Source: Microbacterium oleivorans
GTDB lineage: Bacteria; Actinomycetota; Actinomycetes; Actinomycetales; Microbacteriaceae
Direction: 5' to 3'
Assembly: GCF_013389665.1 (NCBI RefSeq)
Contig: NZ_CP058316.1
Location: forward strand, 186,001-250,000
Length of the DNA stretch: 64,000 nt
In this document: in pieces, positions 7,372 to 15,335 of the stretch
How the letters are laid out: each line of letters opens with the position of its first letter
How positions within the stretch are numbered: the first letter of the stretch is position 1
The notes under the pieces: generated by a model
What the model was told of the DNA's origin: nothing
Seen by the model: only the letters and a program-made list of their open reading frames with translations
Databases searched by the model: none
Translations under genes and position numbers: made by a program

Positions 7372-9207
7372 GTGACAGAGGACCCGCAGGAGCACTTCGG
7401 AAGCTTCGCCGCCGAGCACCTGTCGCCCTCCTTCCCGCAGCGCGCGCCCTGGGGAACCGCGCAGCGGCTGCGCGCCTGGCAGGCCGAGGCACTGGACCAG
7501 TACTTCGGCGCCGACGGTCCGGAGGGTGTCGGTCGCGGGCCGCGCGACTTCCTCGCCGCCGCGACCCCCGGCGCCGGAAAGACGACCTTCGCCCTCCGAC
7601 TCGCGTCCGAGCTGCTGCGCCGTGACGTGGTCGACCGCATCATCGTCGTCGCTCCCACCGAGCACCTGAAGACCCAGTGGGCCGACGCCGCCGGCCGTGT
7701 CGGCATCCGCCTCGACCCTCGCTTCAGCAACCGGCACGCCGTGCCCTCGCGGCAGTACCACGGCGTCGCCGTCACCTACGCGCAGGTGGCCGTGAAGGCC
7801 TCGGTGCACCAGCGCCTGACGATGGACGCGCGCACGCTCGTGATCCTCGACGAGGTGCACCACGGCGGCGACGCCCTCAGCTGGGGCGACGCGTTGCGCG
7901 AGGCGTACGGCCGCGCGACGCGGCGGCTGCTCCTGTCAGGCACGCCGTTCCGCAGCGACACCGCGCCGATCCCGTTCGTGGAGTACCACCCGAACGACAA
8001 GGGCATCCGCCTCTCGCGCACCGACTTCAACTACGGCTACGGACGGGCCCTGGCCGACGGGGTCGTCCGGCCGGTGCTGTTCCTCGTCTACGCGGGGCAC
8101 ATGAAGTGGCGCACCAAGACGGGCGACGAGTTCGAGGCGCACCTGGGCCAGGACAACACCAAGGACATCACCTCACAGGCCTGGCGGACCGCGCTGAACC
8201 CGGAGGGCGACTGGATCCCTGCCGTCCTGCGTTCCGCCGACCGTCGCCTGAGCGAGGTGCGACAGGACGTTCCGGATGCCGGTGGCCTGGTGATCGCGAC
8301 CGATCAGACGGCGGCACGGGCCTATGCCGACATCCTGCGGAACATCACCGGGGAGGCCCCCACGGTCGTGCTCTCGGACGACAAGGCCGCCTCGGGCAAC
8401 ATCGAGATCTTCGCGCAGGCGACCACCCGGTGGATGGTCGCGGTGCGCATGGTGTCGGAGGGTGTCGACGTGCCGCGCCTCGCGGTCGGGGTGTACGCGA
8501 CCTCATCGTCGACGCCGCTGTTCTTCGCGCAAGCCATCGGCCGCTTCGTGCGGGCGCGTCGACGGGGCGAGACGGCCAGCGTGTTCCTCCCCAACGTGCC
8601 GGTGCTCCTCGGACTCGCGGGAGAGATGGAGCGGCAGCGCGACCACGCGCTCGACCGCGAGGCGGGCGACGACGACGGTCTCGAAGACACACTGCTCGCC
8701 GAGGCCGAGAGCGAGGACAAGGCCTCCGACGCCCTGACCGAGGAGTTCAGCTACCAGGCGCTCGGCTCGGTCGCCCACTTCGACCGCGTGATGTTCGACG
8801 GCGCGGAGTTCGGGCAGCTCGCGGTGCCGGGAACCCCCGAGGAAGAGGAGTTCCTCGGCATCCCGGGGCTCCTCGAGCCCGAGCACGTCCACGAGCTGCT
8901 CATGCAGCGCCAGTCGCGGCAGACCCGCCACCGTCACACCCGCGAGGCGAGGGAGCAGACCGCCACCGCGTCCGGCGCAGACGAGGCACCCGAGACCACC
9001 CTTCCCGAGCCGCTTCATCGGTCGCTCAAGGAACAGCGACAGCTGTTGAACAGCCTGGTCGGGCTCTACGCGCGCCAGAGCGGCGAACCGCACGGTCAGA
9101 TCCACGCGGAGCTCCGGCGCGTGTGCGGCGGACCCGCTGTCTCGCACGCGACGGTCGCACAGCTGCAGGCGCGCATCGCGGTGCTGCGCTCACGGGTCCG
9201 ATCCTGA
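7372..9207 (+). CDS. DEAD/DEAH-box superfamily 2 helicase
   Basis: A 611-residue SF2 helicase. Motif I (TPGAGKTT, Lys70), motif II DEVH (160-163), motif III SGTPF (about 190) and a motif VI-like QAIGRFVRARR near residue 390 show two RecA domains as in UvsW/RAD25-type DNA translocases. The last 200 residues are charged and carry no domain I recognise. The role is unassigned; genes of this shape are widespread in actinobacteria as single units. The frame is open far upstream, but the start is placed at the GTG with the leaderless signature, where the family-like sequence begins. It precedes tRNA-Leu(GAG) in the same direction. Confidence 0.86.
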   Translation: MTEDPQEHFGSFAAEHLSPSFPQRAPWGTAQRLRAWQAEALDQYFGADGPEGVGRGPRDFLAAATPGAGKTTFALRLASELLRRDVVDRIIVVAPTEHLKTQWADAAGRVGIRLDPRFSNRHAVPSRQYHGVAVTYAQVAVKASVHQRLTMDARTLVILDEVHHGGDALSWGDALREAYGRATRRLLLSGTPFRSDTAPIPFVEYHPNDKGIRLSRTDFNYGYGRALADGVVRPVLFLVYAGHMKWRTKTGDEFEAHLGQDNTKDITSQAWRTALNPEGDWIPAVLRSADRRLSEVRQDVPDAGGLVIATDQTAARAYADILRNITGEAPTVVLSDDKAASGNIEIFAQATTRWMVAVRMVSEGVDVPRLAVGVYATSSSTPLFFAQAIGRFVRARRRGETASVFLPNVPVLLGLAGEMERQRDHALDREAGDDDGLEDTLLAEAESEDKASDALTEEFSYQALGSVAHFDRVMFDGAEFGQLAVPGTPEEEEFLGIPGLLEPEHVHELLMQRQSRQTRHRHTREAREQTATASGADEAPETTLPEPLHRSLKEQRQLLNSLVGLYARQSGEPHGQIHAELRRVCGGPAVSHATVAQLQARIAVLRSRVRS

Positions 9208-9276
9208 AGGCCGCGGGGCCGCGGGGCCGCGCCACGCCCGGGACGGCGGCGATTCTCGGCCGCGCCGCCGACGTGT

Positions 9277-9282
9277 TAGTGT
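9277..9282 (+). promoter_or_regulatory. Probable -10 element of the tRNA-Leu(GAG) promoter
   Basis: TAGTGT, 33 bases before the tRNA 5' end. A small perfect hairpin GGTTG-GGAA-CAACC at 9291-9304 would lie in the 5' leader removed by RNase P. No convincing -35. Confidence 0.35.
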
Positions 9283-9315
9283 TGATCCTCGGTTGGGAAC
9301 AACCGCAAAAACACT

Positions 9316-9400
9316 GCGCGGGTGGCGGAATAGGTAGACGCGCTAGCTTGAGGTGCTAGTGCCCGTATAGGGCGTGGGGGTTCAAGTCCCCCCTCGCGCA
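9316..9400 (+). tRNA. tRNA-Leu (anticodon GAG)
   Basis: An 85-base class II tRNA. The acceptor stem pairs GCGCGGG with CTCGCGC (one G-U), discriminator A9400, a long variable arm as expected for Leu, and a T arm GGGGG-TTCAAGT-CCCCC. The anticodon stem CTAGC/GCTAG closes the loop TTGAGGT, giving anticodon GAG, which reads CUC and CUU. CCA is not encoded and must be added by the nucleotidyltransferase. Confidence 0.96.
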
Positions 9401-9409
9401 CAGTGGACA

Positions 9410-9435
9410 GAAGGGCCCCGGAGACGGGGCCCTTC
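9410..9435 (+). terminator. Intrinsic terminator after tRNA-Leu(GAG)
   Basis: Perfect 11-base stem GAAGGGCCCCG / CGGGGCCCTTC with a GAGA loop, 10 bases after the tRNA. The U-tract is weak, as is usual at this GC content. Confidence 0.8.
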
Positions 9436-9460
9436 GTCATTTCCGCGTGCGGTTCGCGAC

Positions 9461-9466
9461 TACCGT
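9461..9466 (+). promoter_or_regulatory. -10 element for the M20 peptidase gene
   Basis: TACCGT followed by 7 bases and the ATG at 9474; it begins 26 bases after the tRNA terminator hairpin. Confidence 0.45.
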
Positions 9467-9473
9467 TGAGAAC

Positions 9474-10772
9474 ATGTCCGAGTACGACGATCTGCCCGAG
9501 GTCGCCCGCGTCGCGCGCGACCTCATCCGCTTCGACACGACGAACTTCGGCGAGGGGCGGTCGCGCGGCGAGCGCGAGGCGGCCGAGTACGTCGGCGCCT
9601 ATCTGGAGTCGCTGGGGCTGCGGCCCGAGTACTACGAGCCCATCCCGCGTCGCACCAACGTCTCGGTGCGGGTGCCCGGCCGCGACCGCACGAAGCCGGC
9701 CCTGGTGCTGCACGGCCACCTCGATGTCGTCCCCGCCGTGGCCGACGACTGGTCTGTCGATCCGTTCGCCGGCGTCGTGCGCGACGGGATGCTGTGGGGG
9801 CGGGGCGCTGTCGACATGAAGGACATGGACGCCATGATCCTCACCTCCGTCGCCGAGCTGCTCCGAGCGGGGGAGCAGCCCGAGCGCGATCTCATCGTGA
9901 CGTTCTTCGCCGACGAGGAGAACGGCGGCGTCGAGGGCTCGCAGCTCGTGGTCCGCGACCGCCCCGAGTGGTTCGCCGGCGCCACGGAGGCGATCAGCGA
10001 GGTGGGCGGCTACTCCATCGGCGTCGGCGGGGGCCGCGCCTACCTGCTGCAGGTGGGCGAGAAGGCGCTCGTCTGGCTCCGACTCCATGCGACCGGACGC
10101 GCCGGGCACGGCAGCCGGTTGCATCCCGACAACGCGATCACACGCCTCGCCGAGGCCGTCGCAGAGCTCGGCCGCGCCCGCTGGCCCATCGAGCTGACCG
10201 CCACCACCCGGCGCCTGGTCGCCGACCTCGCCCGGCTGAGCGACCGCGACGCGTCGGACCCGGACGCCGTCGCTGACGCGACGGGCGCCACGTCGCCCTT
10301 CCTGGCCTCGACGTTCCGCACCACGGCGAACCCGACAGGGCTCACCGCCGGGTACAAGCACAACGTCATCCCCGACGCCGCTGCCGCCGCGATCGACGTC
10401 CGCACGCTCCCCGGTCAGGAGGACGCCGTGCTGGCGGAGATCCAGCGCATCGTTGGCGACGACATCCGCATCGAGATCGTCCACCGCGACATCGGACTCG
10501 AGGTCCCCTTCGAGGGAGCCCTGGTGGACGCGATGGTCGCCGCCCTCGGGCGTCATGATCCAGGCGTCCCGGTGCTGCCTTATCTGATGGGCGGCGGGAC
10601 CGACAACAAGGCCCTCGCAGAGCTGGGCATCGCCGGATTCGGCTTCGCGCCGCTGCGCCTCCCGGCCGGGCTCGACTTCACCGGTATGTTCCACGGTGTC
10701 GACGAACGCGTCCCGATCGACGCGCTCGTCTTCGGGCAGCGTGTGCTCACCGATCTCATCCGCACGTACTGA
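9474..10772 (+). CDS. M20/M25/M40-family zinc metallopeptidase
   Basis: A 432-residue cytoplasmic di-zinc hydrolase of the M20 group (dipeptidase, succinyl-diaminopimelate desuccinylase, acetylornithine deacetylase relatives). Metal and catalytic residues are visible: His82 and Asp84 in HGHLDVVP, bridging Asp114 in WGRGAVDMK, the Glu148-Glu149 pair in FFADEENGG, and a late His in MFHGVDE. The dimerisation domain lies at about residues 190-310. It looks like the dipeptidase subgroup commonly found in actinobacteria; the substrate is inferred only. uppP follows 10 bases downstream and is probably co-transcribed. Confidence 0.9.
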   Translation: MSEYDDLPEVARVARDLIRFDTTNFGEGRSRGEREAAEYVGAYLESLGLRPEYYEPIPRRTNVSVRVPGRDRTKPALVLHGHLDVVPAVADDWSVDPFAGVVRDGMLWGRGAVDMKDMDAMILTSVAELLRAGEQPERDLIVTFFADEENGGVEGSQLVVRDRPEWFAGATEAISEVGGYSIGVGGGRAYLLQVGEKALVWLRLHATGRAGHGSRLHPDNAITRLAEAVAELGRARWPIELTATTRRLVADLARLSDRDASDPDAVADATGATSPFLASTFRTTANPTGLTAGYKHNVIPDAAAAAIDVRTLPGQEDAVLAEIQRIVGDDIRIEIVHRDIGLEVPFEGALVDAMVAALGRHDPGVPVLPYLMGGGTDNKALAELGIAGFGFAPLRLPAGLDFTGMFHGVDERVPIDALVFGQRVLTDLIRTY

Positions 10773-10782
10773 AAGGCTGTCC

Positions 10783-11616
10783 ATGCAGCTCCTCGAGGCC
10801 ATCATCCTGGGCGTCATCCAGGGCCTGACCGAGTTCCTGCCGATCTCCTCCAGTGCGCACCTGCGCATCGTGGGCGAGTTCCTGCCGTCGGCGCAGGACC
10901 CGGGCGCGACCTTCACCGCGATCACCCAGATCGGCACCGAACTCGCGGTCCTGGTCTACTTCTGGAAGAAGATCACCCGCATCATCGGCCGGTGGTTCCG
11001 GTCGTTCACCGGGTCCGTTCCGCGGGACGACGCCGATGTGCGACTCGGCTGGATCGTCATCATCGGAACGCTTCCGATCGGCGTGCTCGGCTTCCTGTTC
11101 CAGGACGTCATCCGCGACACGTTCCGCAACCTCTGGCTGGTGGCGATCGTGCTGATCGTGTTCGGCGTCATCCTCGGCATCGCGGACGCCCTCGGTCGCC
11201 GCATCCGCACCGAGAAGGACCTCACGTACGGTCACGGGCTCTCACTCGGCTTCGCTCAGGCGCTGGCGCTCATCCCCGGCGTCTCGCGCTCGGGAGCGAC
11301 GACGACGATGGGTCTCGCGCTCGGCTACACGCGGCCGGCGGCGGCCGAGGTCGCCTTCCTGCTCGCCGTTCCGGCGGTCTTCGGCAGTGGGCTCTACGAG
11401 CTGCTGCAGGCCATCCGCGAACCGGGCGCCTCGGTGTTCACGCTCGGCGAGACCGCTGTCGCCACGGTGGTCGCGTTCGGCGTCGGACTCGCGGTGATCG
11501 CGTTCCTCATGCAGTACCTCAAGCGCGGCAGCTTCCTGCCGTTCGTGCTCTACCGCGTGGTGCTCGGCGTCGTCCTGATCGTGCTGCTGTCGCTCGGCGT
11601 GCTGCAGGCCACCTGA
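10783..11616 (+). CDS. uppP: Undecaprenyl-diphosphatase UppP (BacA)
   Basis: A 277-residue integral membrane enzyme that removes a phosphate from undecaprenyl pyrophosphate so the lipid carrier can be reused in peptidoglycan synthesis; raised dosage gives bacitracin resistance in other bacteria. Both signature stretches are present: EFLPISSSAHL at residues 17-27 with the catalytic glutamate, and PGVSRSGATTT at 165-175. Seven to eight hydrophobic segments. Full length for the family. It sits 10 bases behind the M20 peptidase and ends in a bidirectional terminator. Confidence 0.97.
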   Translation: MQLLEAIILGVIQGLTEFLPISSSAHLRIVGEFLPSAQDPGATFTAITQIGTELAVLVYFWKKITRIIGRWFRSFTGSVPRDDADVRLGWIVIIGTLPIGVLGFLFQDVIRDTFRNLWLVAIVLIVFGVILGIADALGRRIRTEKDLTYGHGLSLGFAQALALIPGVSRSGATTTMGLALGYTRPAAAEVAFLLAVPAVFGSGLYELLQAIREPGASVFTLGETAVATVVAFGVGLAVIAFLMQYLKRGSFLPFVLYRVVLGVVLIVLLSLGVLQAT

Positions 11617-11625
11617 TCCCGGCTC

Positions 11626-11668
11626 CTCCCGGTTCGTGCCGACTCGCGCGGAGGGTGCGAACCGGGAG
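11626..11668. terminator. Bidirectional terminator between uppP and the PAC2 gene
   Basis: Inverted repeat CTCCCGGTTCG (11626-11636) / CGAACCGGGAG (11658-11668), perfect over 11 bases, between two convergent stop codons. Confidence 0.65.
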
Positions 11669-11671
11669 GCG

Positions 11672-12538
11672 TCAGCGGTGCGGCCCGCCGCGACCCGGGC
11701 CTCGGCCGTCGCCGTCGCCGCGGTGGCGGAGGTACTTCTCGAACTCCTGCGCGATCGCGTCGCCCGAGGCGTCGGGGGAGTCCCACGTGTCGCGAGTCTG
11801 CTCCAGCTGACGGATGTACTCCGTCATCTCCTCGTCGTCGGCGGCGGCGGCGTCGATCGTCGCCTCCCACGCGAGCGCGTCACCGGGGAGCGAGCCCCGG
11901 GCGACCTTGGCTCCGGTGATCGTCTCGAGCCGGTCGAGCAGAGCGAGTGTCGCCTTCGGCGAGGGGGAGTGGCCTGCGACGTAGTGGGGGACGCTCGCCC
12001 AGAGCGCGGCGGTGGGGATGCCCGCTTCCTCGGCGGCTGCGGCGATCACCGAGAGGATGCCGACGGGCCCTTCGTACGTCGAGCGCTCGAGTCCGAGCGC
12101 GGTGCGCAGCTCCTCGTTGTCGCTCCCGCTGAACACGGTGATCGGCCGGGTGTGCGGCACGTCGCTCATCATCGACCCCAGGGCGACGAGACCGGTGATG
12201 TCCTCGCGCAGCGCGGCATCGACCAGTTCCGCCGCGAAGGACTTCCACGCGCGCGCGGGTTCGGCTCCGCTGAGCACCCACAGGCGGGTGCCGCGCGCGG
12301 TGGCCTGCGGCCGCCAGATCGTCGCCTCGGGCCAGCGCAGCGAGCGCCGGCCGTCGGCATCGGCCTCGATATGGGGGCGCGTGTACATGTAGTCGAAGTA
12401 CAGCTCCGGGTCCACGGAGTAGACGGACTCGTAGGGGCGTGACTCCCGCAGCTGCGTCGCGGCGGCCGTCGCGGCCTCGCCCGCGTCGTTCCACCCGTCG
12501 AAGGCGACCACGAGCACCCGTCGTCCGAGACTCTCCAC
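11672..12538 (-). CDS. PAC2-family protein
   Basis: A 288-residue PAC2 protein (relatives include the eukaryotic proteasome assembly chaperone 2 and many actinobacterial proteins of unknown role). The family opening VVAFDGWNDAGEAATAA is clear near residue 10. A GTG 30 bases upstream is also open, but AGGAG at good spacing supports the GTG at 12538. In actinobacteria PAC2 genes commonly lie close to the HAD and trmI genes and the Pup-proteasome block, as here, but no proteasome gene is present in this window. Biochemical function unknown. Confidence 0.85.
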   Translation of the reverse strand: MESLGRRVLVVAFDGWNDAGEAATAAATQLRESRPYESVYSVDPELYFDYMYTRPHIEADADGRRSLRWPEATIWRPQATARGTRLWVLSGAEPARAWKSFAAELVDAALREDITGLVALGSMMSDVPHTRPITVFSGSDNEELRTALGLERSTYEGPVGILSVIAAAAEEAGIPTAALWASVPHYVAGHSPSPKATLALLDRLETITGAKVARGSLPGDALAWEATIDAAAADDEEMTEYIRQLEQTRDTWDSPDASGDAIAQEFEKYLRHRGDGDGRGPGRGGPHR

Positions 12539-12632
12539 CCGTGCTCCTTCCGTGAGGTTCTGGTCCACGATACGCCGCGGGGGTCCGCGCCGGGTCGGGG
12601 CACGCAGTGCCGGGACCTTCCGTCGGCGTCGG

Positions 12633-12638
12633 TAGCAT
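12633..12638 (+). promoter_or_regulatory. -10 element for the HAD/trmI unit
   Basis: TAGCAT followed by 7 bases and the ATG at 12646; it decides this start over an earlier in-frame ATG at 12637, which the hexamer itself overlaps. Confidence 0.5.
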
Positions 12639-12645
12639 GGTGCGG

Positions 12646-13326
12646 ATGAGCTCTCCCTATCCCGCCGCCGTCCTGTGGGACATGGACGGCACCCTGGTCG
12701 ACACCGAACCGTTCTGGATGGCCGCGGAGGGACCTCTCGTCGCGAGCTACGGCGGCACCTGGACGCACGAGCAGGCTCTCGGACTGGTCGGCATGGGCCT
12801 CGAGGATTCCGCCGGCATCCTGCAACGCGCCGGCGTTCGGATGCAGACGCAGGAGATCATCGACCACCTGACCGACACCGTCTCGGACCGTCTGCGGGCC
12901 GAGGGTGCGCCGTTCCGTCCCGGCGCTCGCGAACTGCTCTCCGAGCTGCGCGCAGCGGGGGTCAAGACGGCGCTGGTGACCATGTCGATGCGCCGCATGG
13001 CCGACACCGTCATCTCCGCCATCCCCTTCGACGCGTTCGACGTCGTCGTCGCGGGCGATGAGGTGTCGCGGCCCAAGCCGCATCCCGACCCGTACCTCCA
13101 GGCCAGCCGCGCCCTCGGCGTCGATATCGCCGACACCGTCGCCATCGAGGACTCCCCGAACGGTCTGCGCTCGGCGGTCGCCTCGGGCGCCGTCGCGCTC
13201 GGGGTCCCGCTCATGGTCCCGCTCGACGGCGTCGGCGCGCATGAGCTCTGGGATTCGCTCGCCGGCCGCACGGTCGCCGACCTCGCCGCCCTCCACGCCC
13301 GCCACAGACTCGGAGCCTCCGCATGA
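12646..13326 (+). CDS. HAD-superfamily phosphatase (beta-phosphoglucomutase-like subfamily)
   Basis: A 226-residue HAD hydrolase. The nucleophile motif DMDGTL places Asp12 and Asp14, the cap domain follows at about residues 20-90, the Lys motif is at KPHPDPY near 150, and the last acid motif is IEDSPNG. It should dephosphorylate a small phosphorylated metabolite; the substrate is unknown. The stop overlaps the trmI start as ATGA, so the two are translationally coupled. Confidence 0.88.
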   Translation: MSSPYPAAVLWDMDGTLVDTEPFWMAAEGPLVASYGGTWTHEQALGLVGMGLEDSAGILQRAGVRMQTQEIIDHLTDTVSDRLRAEGAPFRPGARELLSELRAAGVKTALVTMSMRRMADTVISAIPFDAFDVVVAGDEVSRPKPHPDPYLQASRALGVDIADTVAIEDSPNGLRSAVASGAVALGVPLMVPLDGVGAHELWDSLAGRTVADLAALHARHRLGASA

Positions 13327-14330
13327 CCGACGACCTCCAGCCGCGCGGCCCGTTCCGGTACGGCGACCGTGTGCAGCTGACCGGCCCCAAGGGGCGGATG
13401 CACACCATCACCCTGCGGGACGGGGGCGAGCTGCACACCCATCACGGTGTGCTCCGCCACGGGCTGCTGGTGGGTCAGCCCGACGGCTCGGTCGTCACGA
13501 ACAGCGGTGGCCACGAGTATCTCGCCCTGCGTCCGCTGCTTCGCGACTTCGTCATGTCGATGCCGCGCGGTGCCGCCATCGTCTACCCCAAGGACGCCGC
13601 GCAGATCCTGGCTGCGGCCGACATCTTCCCCGGCGCCACCGTCGTCGAGGCGGGGGTCGGCTCCGGCGCGCTCTCGCTGTGGCTGCTGCGCGCGATCGGG
13701 GGCGAGGGCAGACTGCTCTCGTTCGAACGTCGGCCCGAGTTCGCCGAGGTCGCCGAGGCCAACGTGACGACGTTCACGGGGTCGCGTCCGGAGAACTGGG
13801 ACGTCGTGGTCGGCGACCTCGTCGACAGCCTGCCCGACGCGGCGGCCCCCGGGAGCGTCGACCGGGTGGTGCTCGACATGCTGGCGCCGTGGGAGTGCAT
13901 CGACGCCGTCGCCGACGCGCTCGTACCGGGCGGTGTGGTCCTCTGCTACATCGCCACCGCCACCCAGCTCAGCCGCGTCGCGGAGTACATCCGCGGCACG
14001 GGGCTGTTCACCGACCCCGACGCATCGGAGACGATGATCCGCGGCTGGCACGTCGAAGGCCTCGCCGTGCGGCCGGATCATCGGATGGTCGCGCACACGG
14101 GCTTCCTCGTCACGGCGCGTCGGCTCGCGCCGGGGGCGGTGCCGCCTGATGTCCGCAAGCGGGCGCTCAAGAAGCCGAGCTACGCCGACGTCGATGTCGA
14201 CCTCTGGACGCCCGGAGCCGTCGGCGATCGCGAGATCACCGACAAGAACCTGCGCAAGCGGCTGCGAGAGGCGCAGCGCGCCGCCGACGGCGCCCGCACG
14301 GCCGCATCGGGCGACGACGAGTCCGCGTAG
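13323..14330 (+). CDS. trmI: tRNA (adenine-58-N1)-methyltransferase TrmI
   Basis: A 335-residue class I SAM methyltransferase of the TrmI type, which methylates A58 in the T loop of tRNA as a tetramer. The N-terminal beta domain (to about residue 80, RYGDRVQLTGPKGR) is followed by the SAM motif EAGVGSGALS (109-118) and the motif DMLAPWE near 180. A lysine-rich tail follows. It is coupled to the HAD gene by a 4-base overlap. In many actinobacteria the next genes would be mpa/arc, dop and pup; here an FKBP lipoprotein follows 9 bases later. Its TAG stop forms part of the -10 element of that gene. Confidence 0.95.
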   Translation: MTDDLQPRGPFRYGDRVQLTGPKGRMHTITLRDGGELHTHHGVLRHGLLVGQPDGSVVTNSGGHEYLALRPLLRDFVMSMPRGAAIVYPKDAAQILAAADIFPGATVVEAGVGSGALSLWLLRAIGGEGRLLSFERRPEFAEVAEANVTTFTGSRPENWDVVVGDLVDSLPDAAAPGSVDRVVLDMLAPWECIDAVADALVPGGVVLCYIATATQLSRVAEYIRGTGLFTDPDASETMIRGWHVEGLAVRPDHRMVAHTGFLVTARRLAPGAVPPDVRKRALKKPSYADVDVDLWTPGAVGDREITDKNLRKRLREAQRAADGARTAASGDDESA

Positions 14331-14333
14331 ACT
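14328..14333 (+). promoter_or_regulatory. -10 element for the FKBP gene, built on the trmI stop codon
   Basis: TAGACT, whose first three bases are the TAG stop of trmI, followed by 6 bases and the GTG at 14340. Confidence 0.55.
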
Positions 14334-14339
14334 GCTGCG

Positions 14340-15299
14340 GTGCGTAGGATCCTCGCCGCCGCCGGCGCTCTCTCTCTGACCGTGCTCGCCCTGACGGCCT
14401 GCTCGACGCCCTCGTCGACGTCTGGCTCCTGCTCGCGCGAGCTGCCGTCCTCGAGCGCACTCGACCTGGTCGATGTCAGCGACACGACGGTAGGAGAAGA
14501 GCCCAGCATCACCCTCAGCGCACCGGTGCACGTCGACGAGCTCGCCGCGCAGGACCGTGTCGTGGGTGATGGACGGGCGATCACCACCGACACGCAGGAC
14601 CTCGTGTTCGACCTCACCGTGCTCGACGGCACGTCGGGCACCCCCATCGCGGCCTCGGGCTACACCGGCGACCTGTCGCAGGTGTACCCGCTCGACAGCT
14701 GGTCGGCGACCTTCCCGGGCCTCGTCGACGCGCTCGACTGCGCGACCGAGGGTTCCCGCATCGTCATGGCCCTCGGACCCGACGAGGTCACCGCGGACAC
14801 CCGCGCCCGATTCGGCATGGCCGAAGACGCCACGACCGTCGTCGTGCTCGATCTGCAGAAGGTGTACCTGGCCGCTGCGGACGGCGCCGACCAGTTCAAC
14901 GACCGCCCCGGCATGCCCGCGGTGGTGCTCGCACCCGACGGACGGCCCGGCATCGTCGTTCCCGACGCCGACGCGCCGACCGACCTCGCCGTCGAGGTCC
15001 TCAAGCGCGGCGACGGCGCCGAAGTGACCGGCGACGTGCCGGTGCGGGTGCACTTCACGGCCGTGACCTGGAGCGACCGCAACGTCGTCGATTCGACCTG
15101 GGGCACCGGGGCGCGTCCGATCGAGATCGACGGTATGGGGCCCGGACTCGCCGAGGCGCTGCGCGGCCAGACCGTCGGCTCCCAGATCCTGGCGGTCATC
15201 CCGCCCGAGGAAGCCGCCGGGGCGGCGCAGGGCGGGGCGTCCGCGGACGACACCCTCGTCTATGTCGTCGACATCCTCGGACTCGACCCCGCGGCCTGA
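14340..15299 (+). CDS. FKBP-type peptidyl-prolyl isomerase lipoprotein
   Basis: A 319-residue exported lipoprotein with FKBP fold. The signal peptide ends in a lipobox LTAC with Cys21, so it should be lipidated by Lgt and anchored on the outer face of the membrane. The C-terminal FKBP domain spans about residues 220-316, with the conserved VHFTAVTW and PGLAEALRGQTVGSQILAVIPPE segments; a weaker FKBP-like region lies at about 60-170, so the protein may hold two domains. It would speed proline isomerisation in exported proteins. FKBP genes next to pafBC are usual in actinobacteria. Start set by the leaderless signature. Confidence 0.92.
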   Translation: MRRILAAAGALSLTVLALTACSTPSSTSGSCSRELPSSSALDLVDVSDTTVGEEPSITLSAPVHVDELAAQDRVVGDGRAITTDTQDLVFDLTVLDGTSGTPIAASGYTGDLSQVYPLDSWSATFPGLVDALDCATEGSRIVMALGPDEVTADTRARFGMAEDATTVVVLDLQKVYLAAADGADQFNDRPGMPAVVLAPDGRPGIVVPDADAPTDLAVEVLKRGDGAEVTGDVPVRVHFTAVTWSDRNVVDSTWGTGARPIEIDGMGPGLAEALRGQTVGSQILAVIPPEEAAGAAQGGASADDTLVYVVDILGLDPAA

Positions 15300-15322
15300 G
15301 TCGCCGGGCGGGCGGGCGCGCC

Positions 15323-15328
15323 TAGAAT
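15323..15328 (+). promoter_or_regulatory. -10 element for pafB
   Basis: TAGAAT, the closest match to the actinobacterial consensus in the window, followed by 7 bases and the GTG at 15336. Confidence 0.6.
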
Positions 15329-15335
15329 CGAAGAC

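Noticed and set aside
7372..9207. Helicase as part of an anti-phage system
   Set aside because: No nuclease, methylase or other defence partner is nearby, and the flanking genes are ordinary core genes plus a tRNA.
9210..9235. Tandem GCGGGGCC units after the helicase gene
   Set aside because: Two to three copies of a GC-only 8-mer in a GC-rich spacer; could aid termination, but not distinct enough to call a repeat element.
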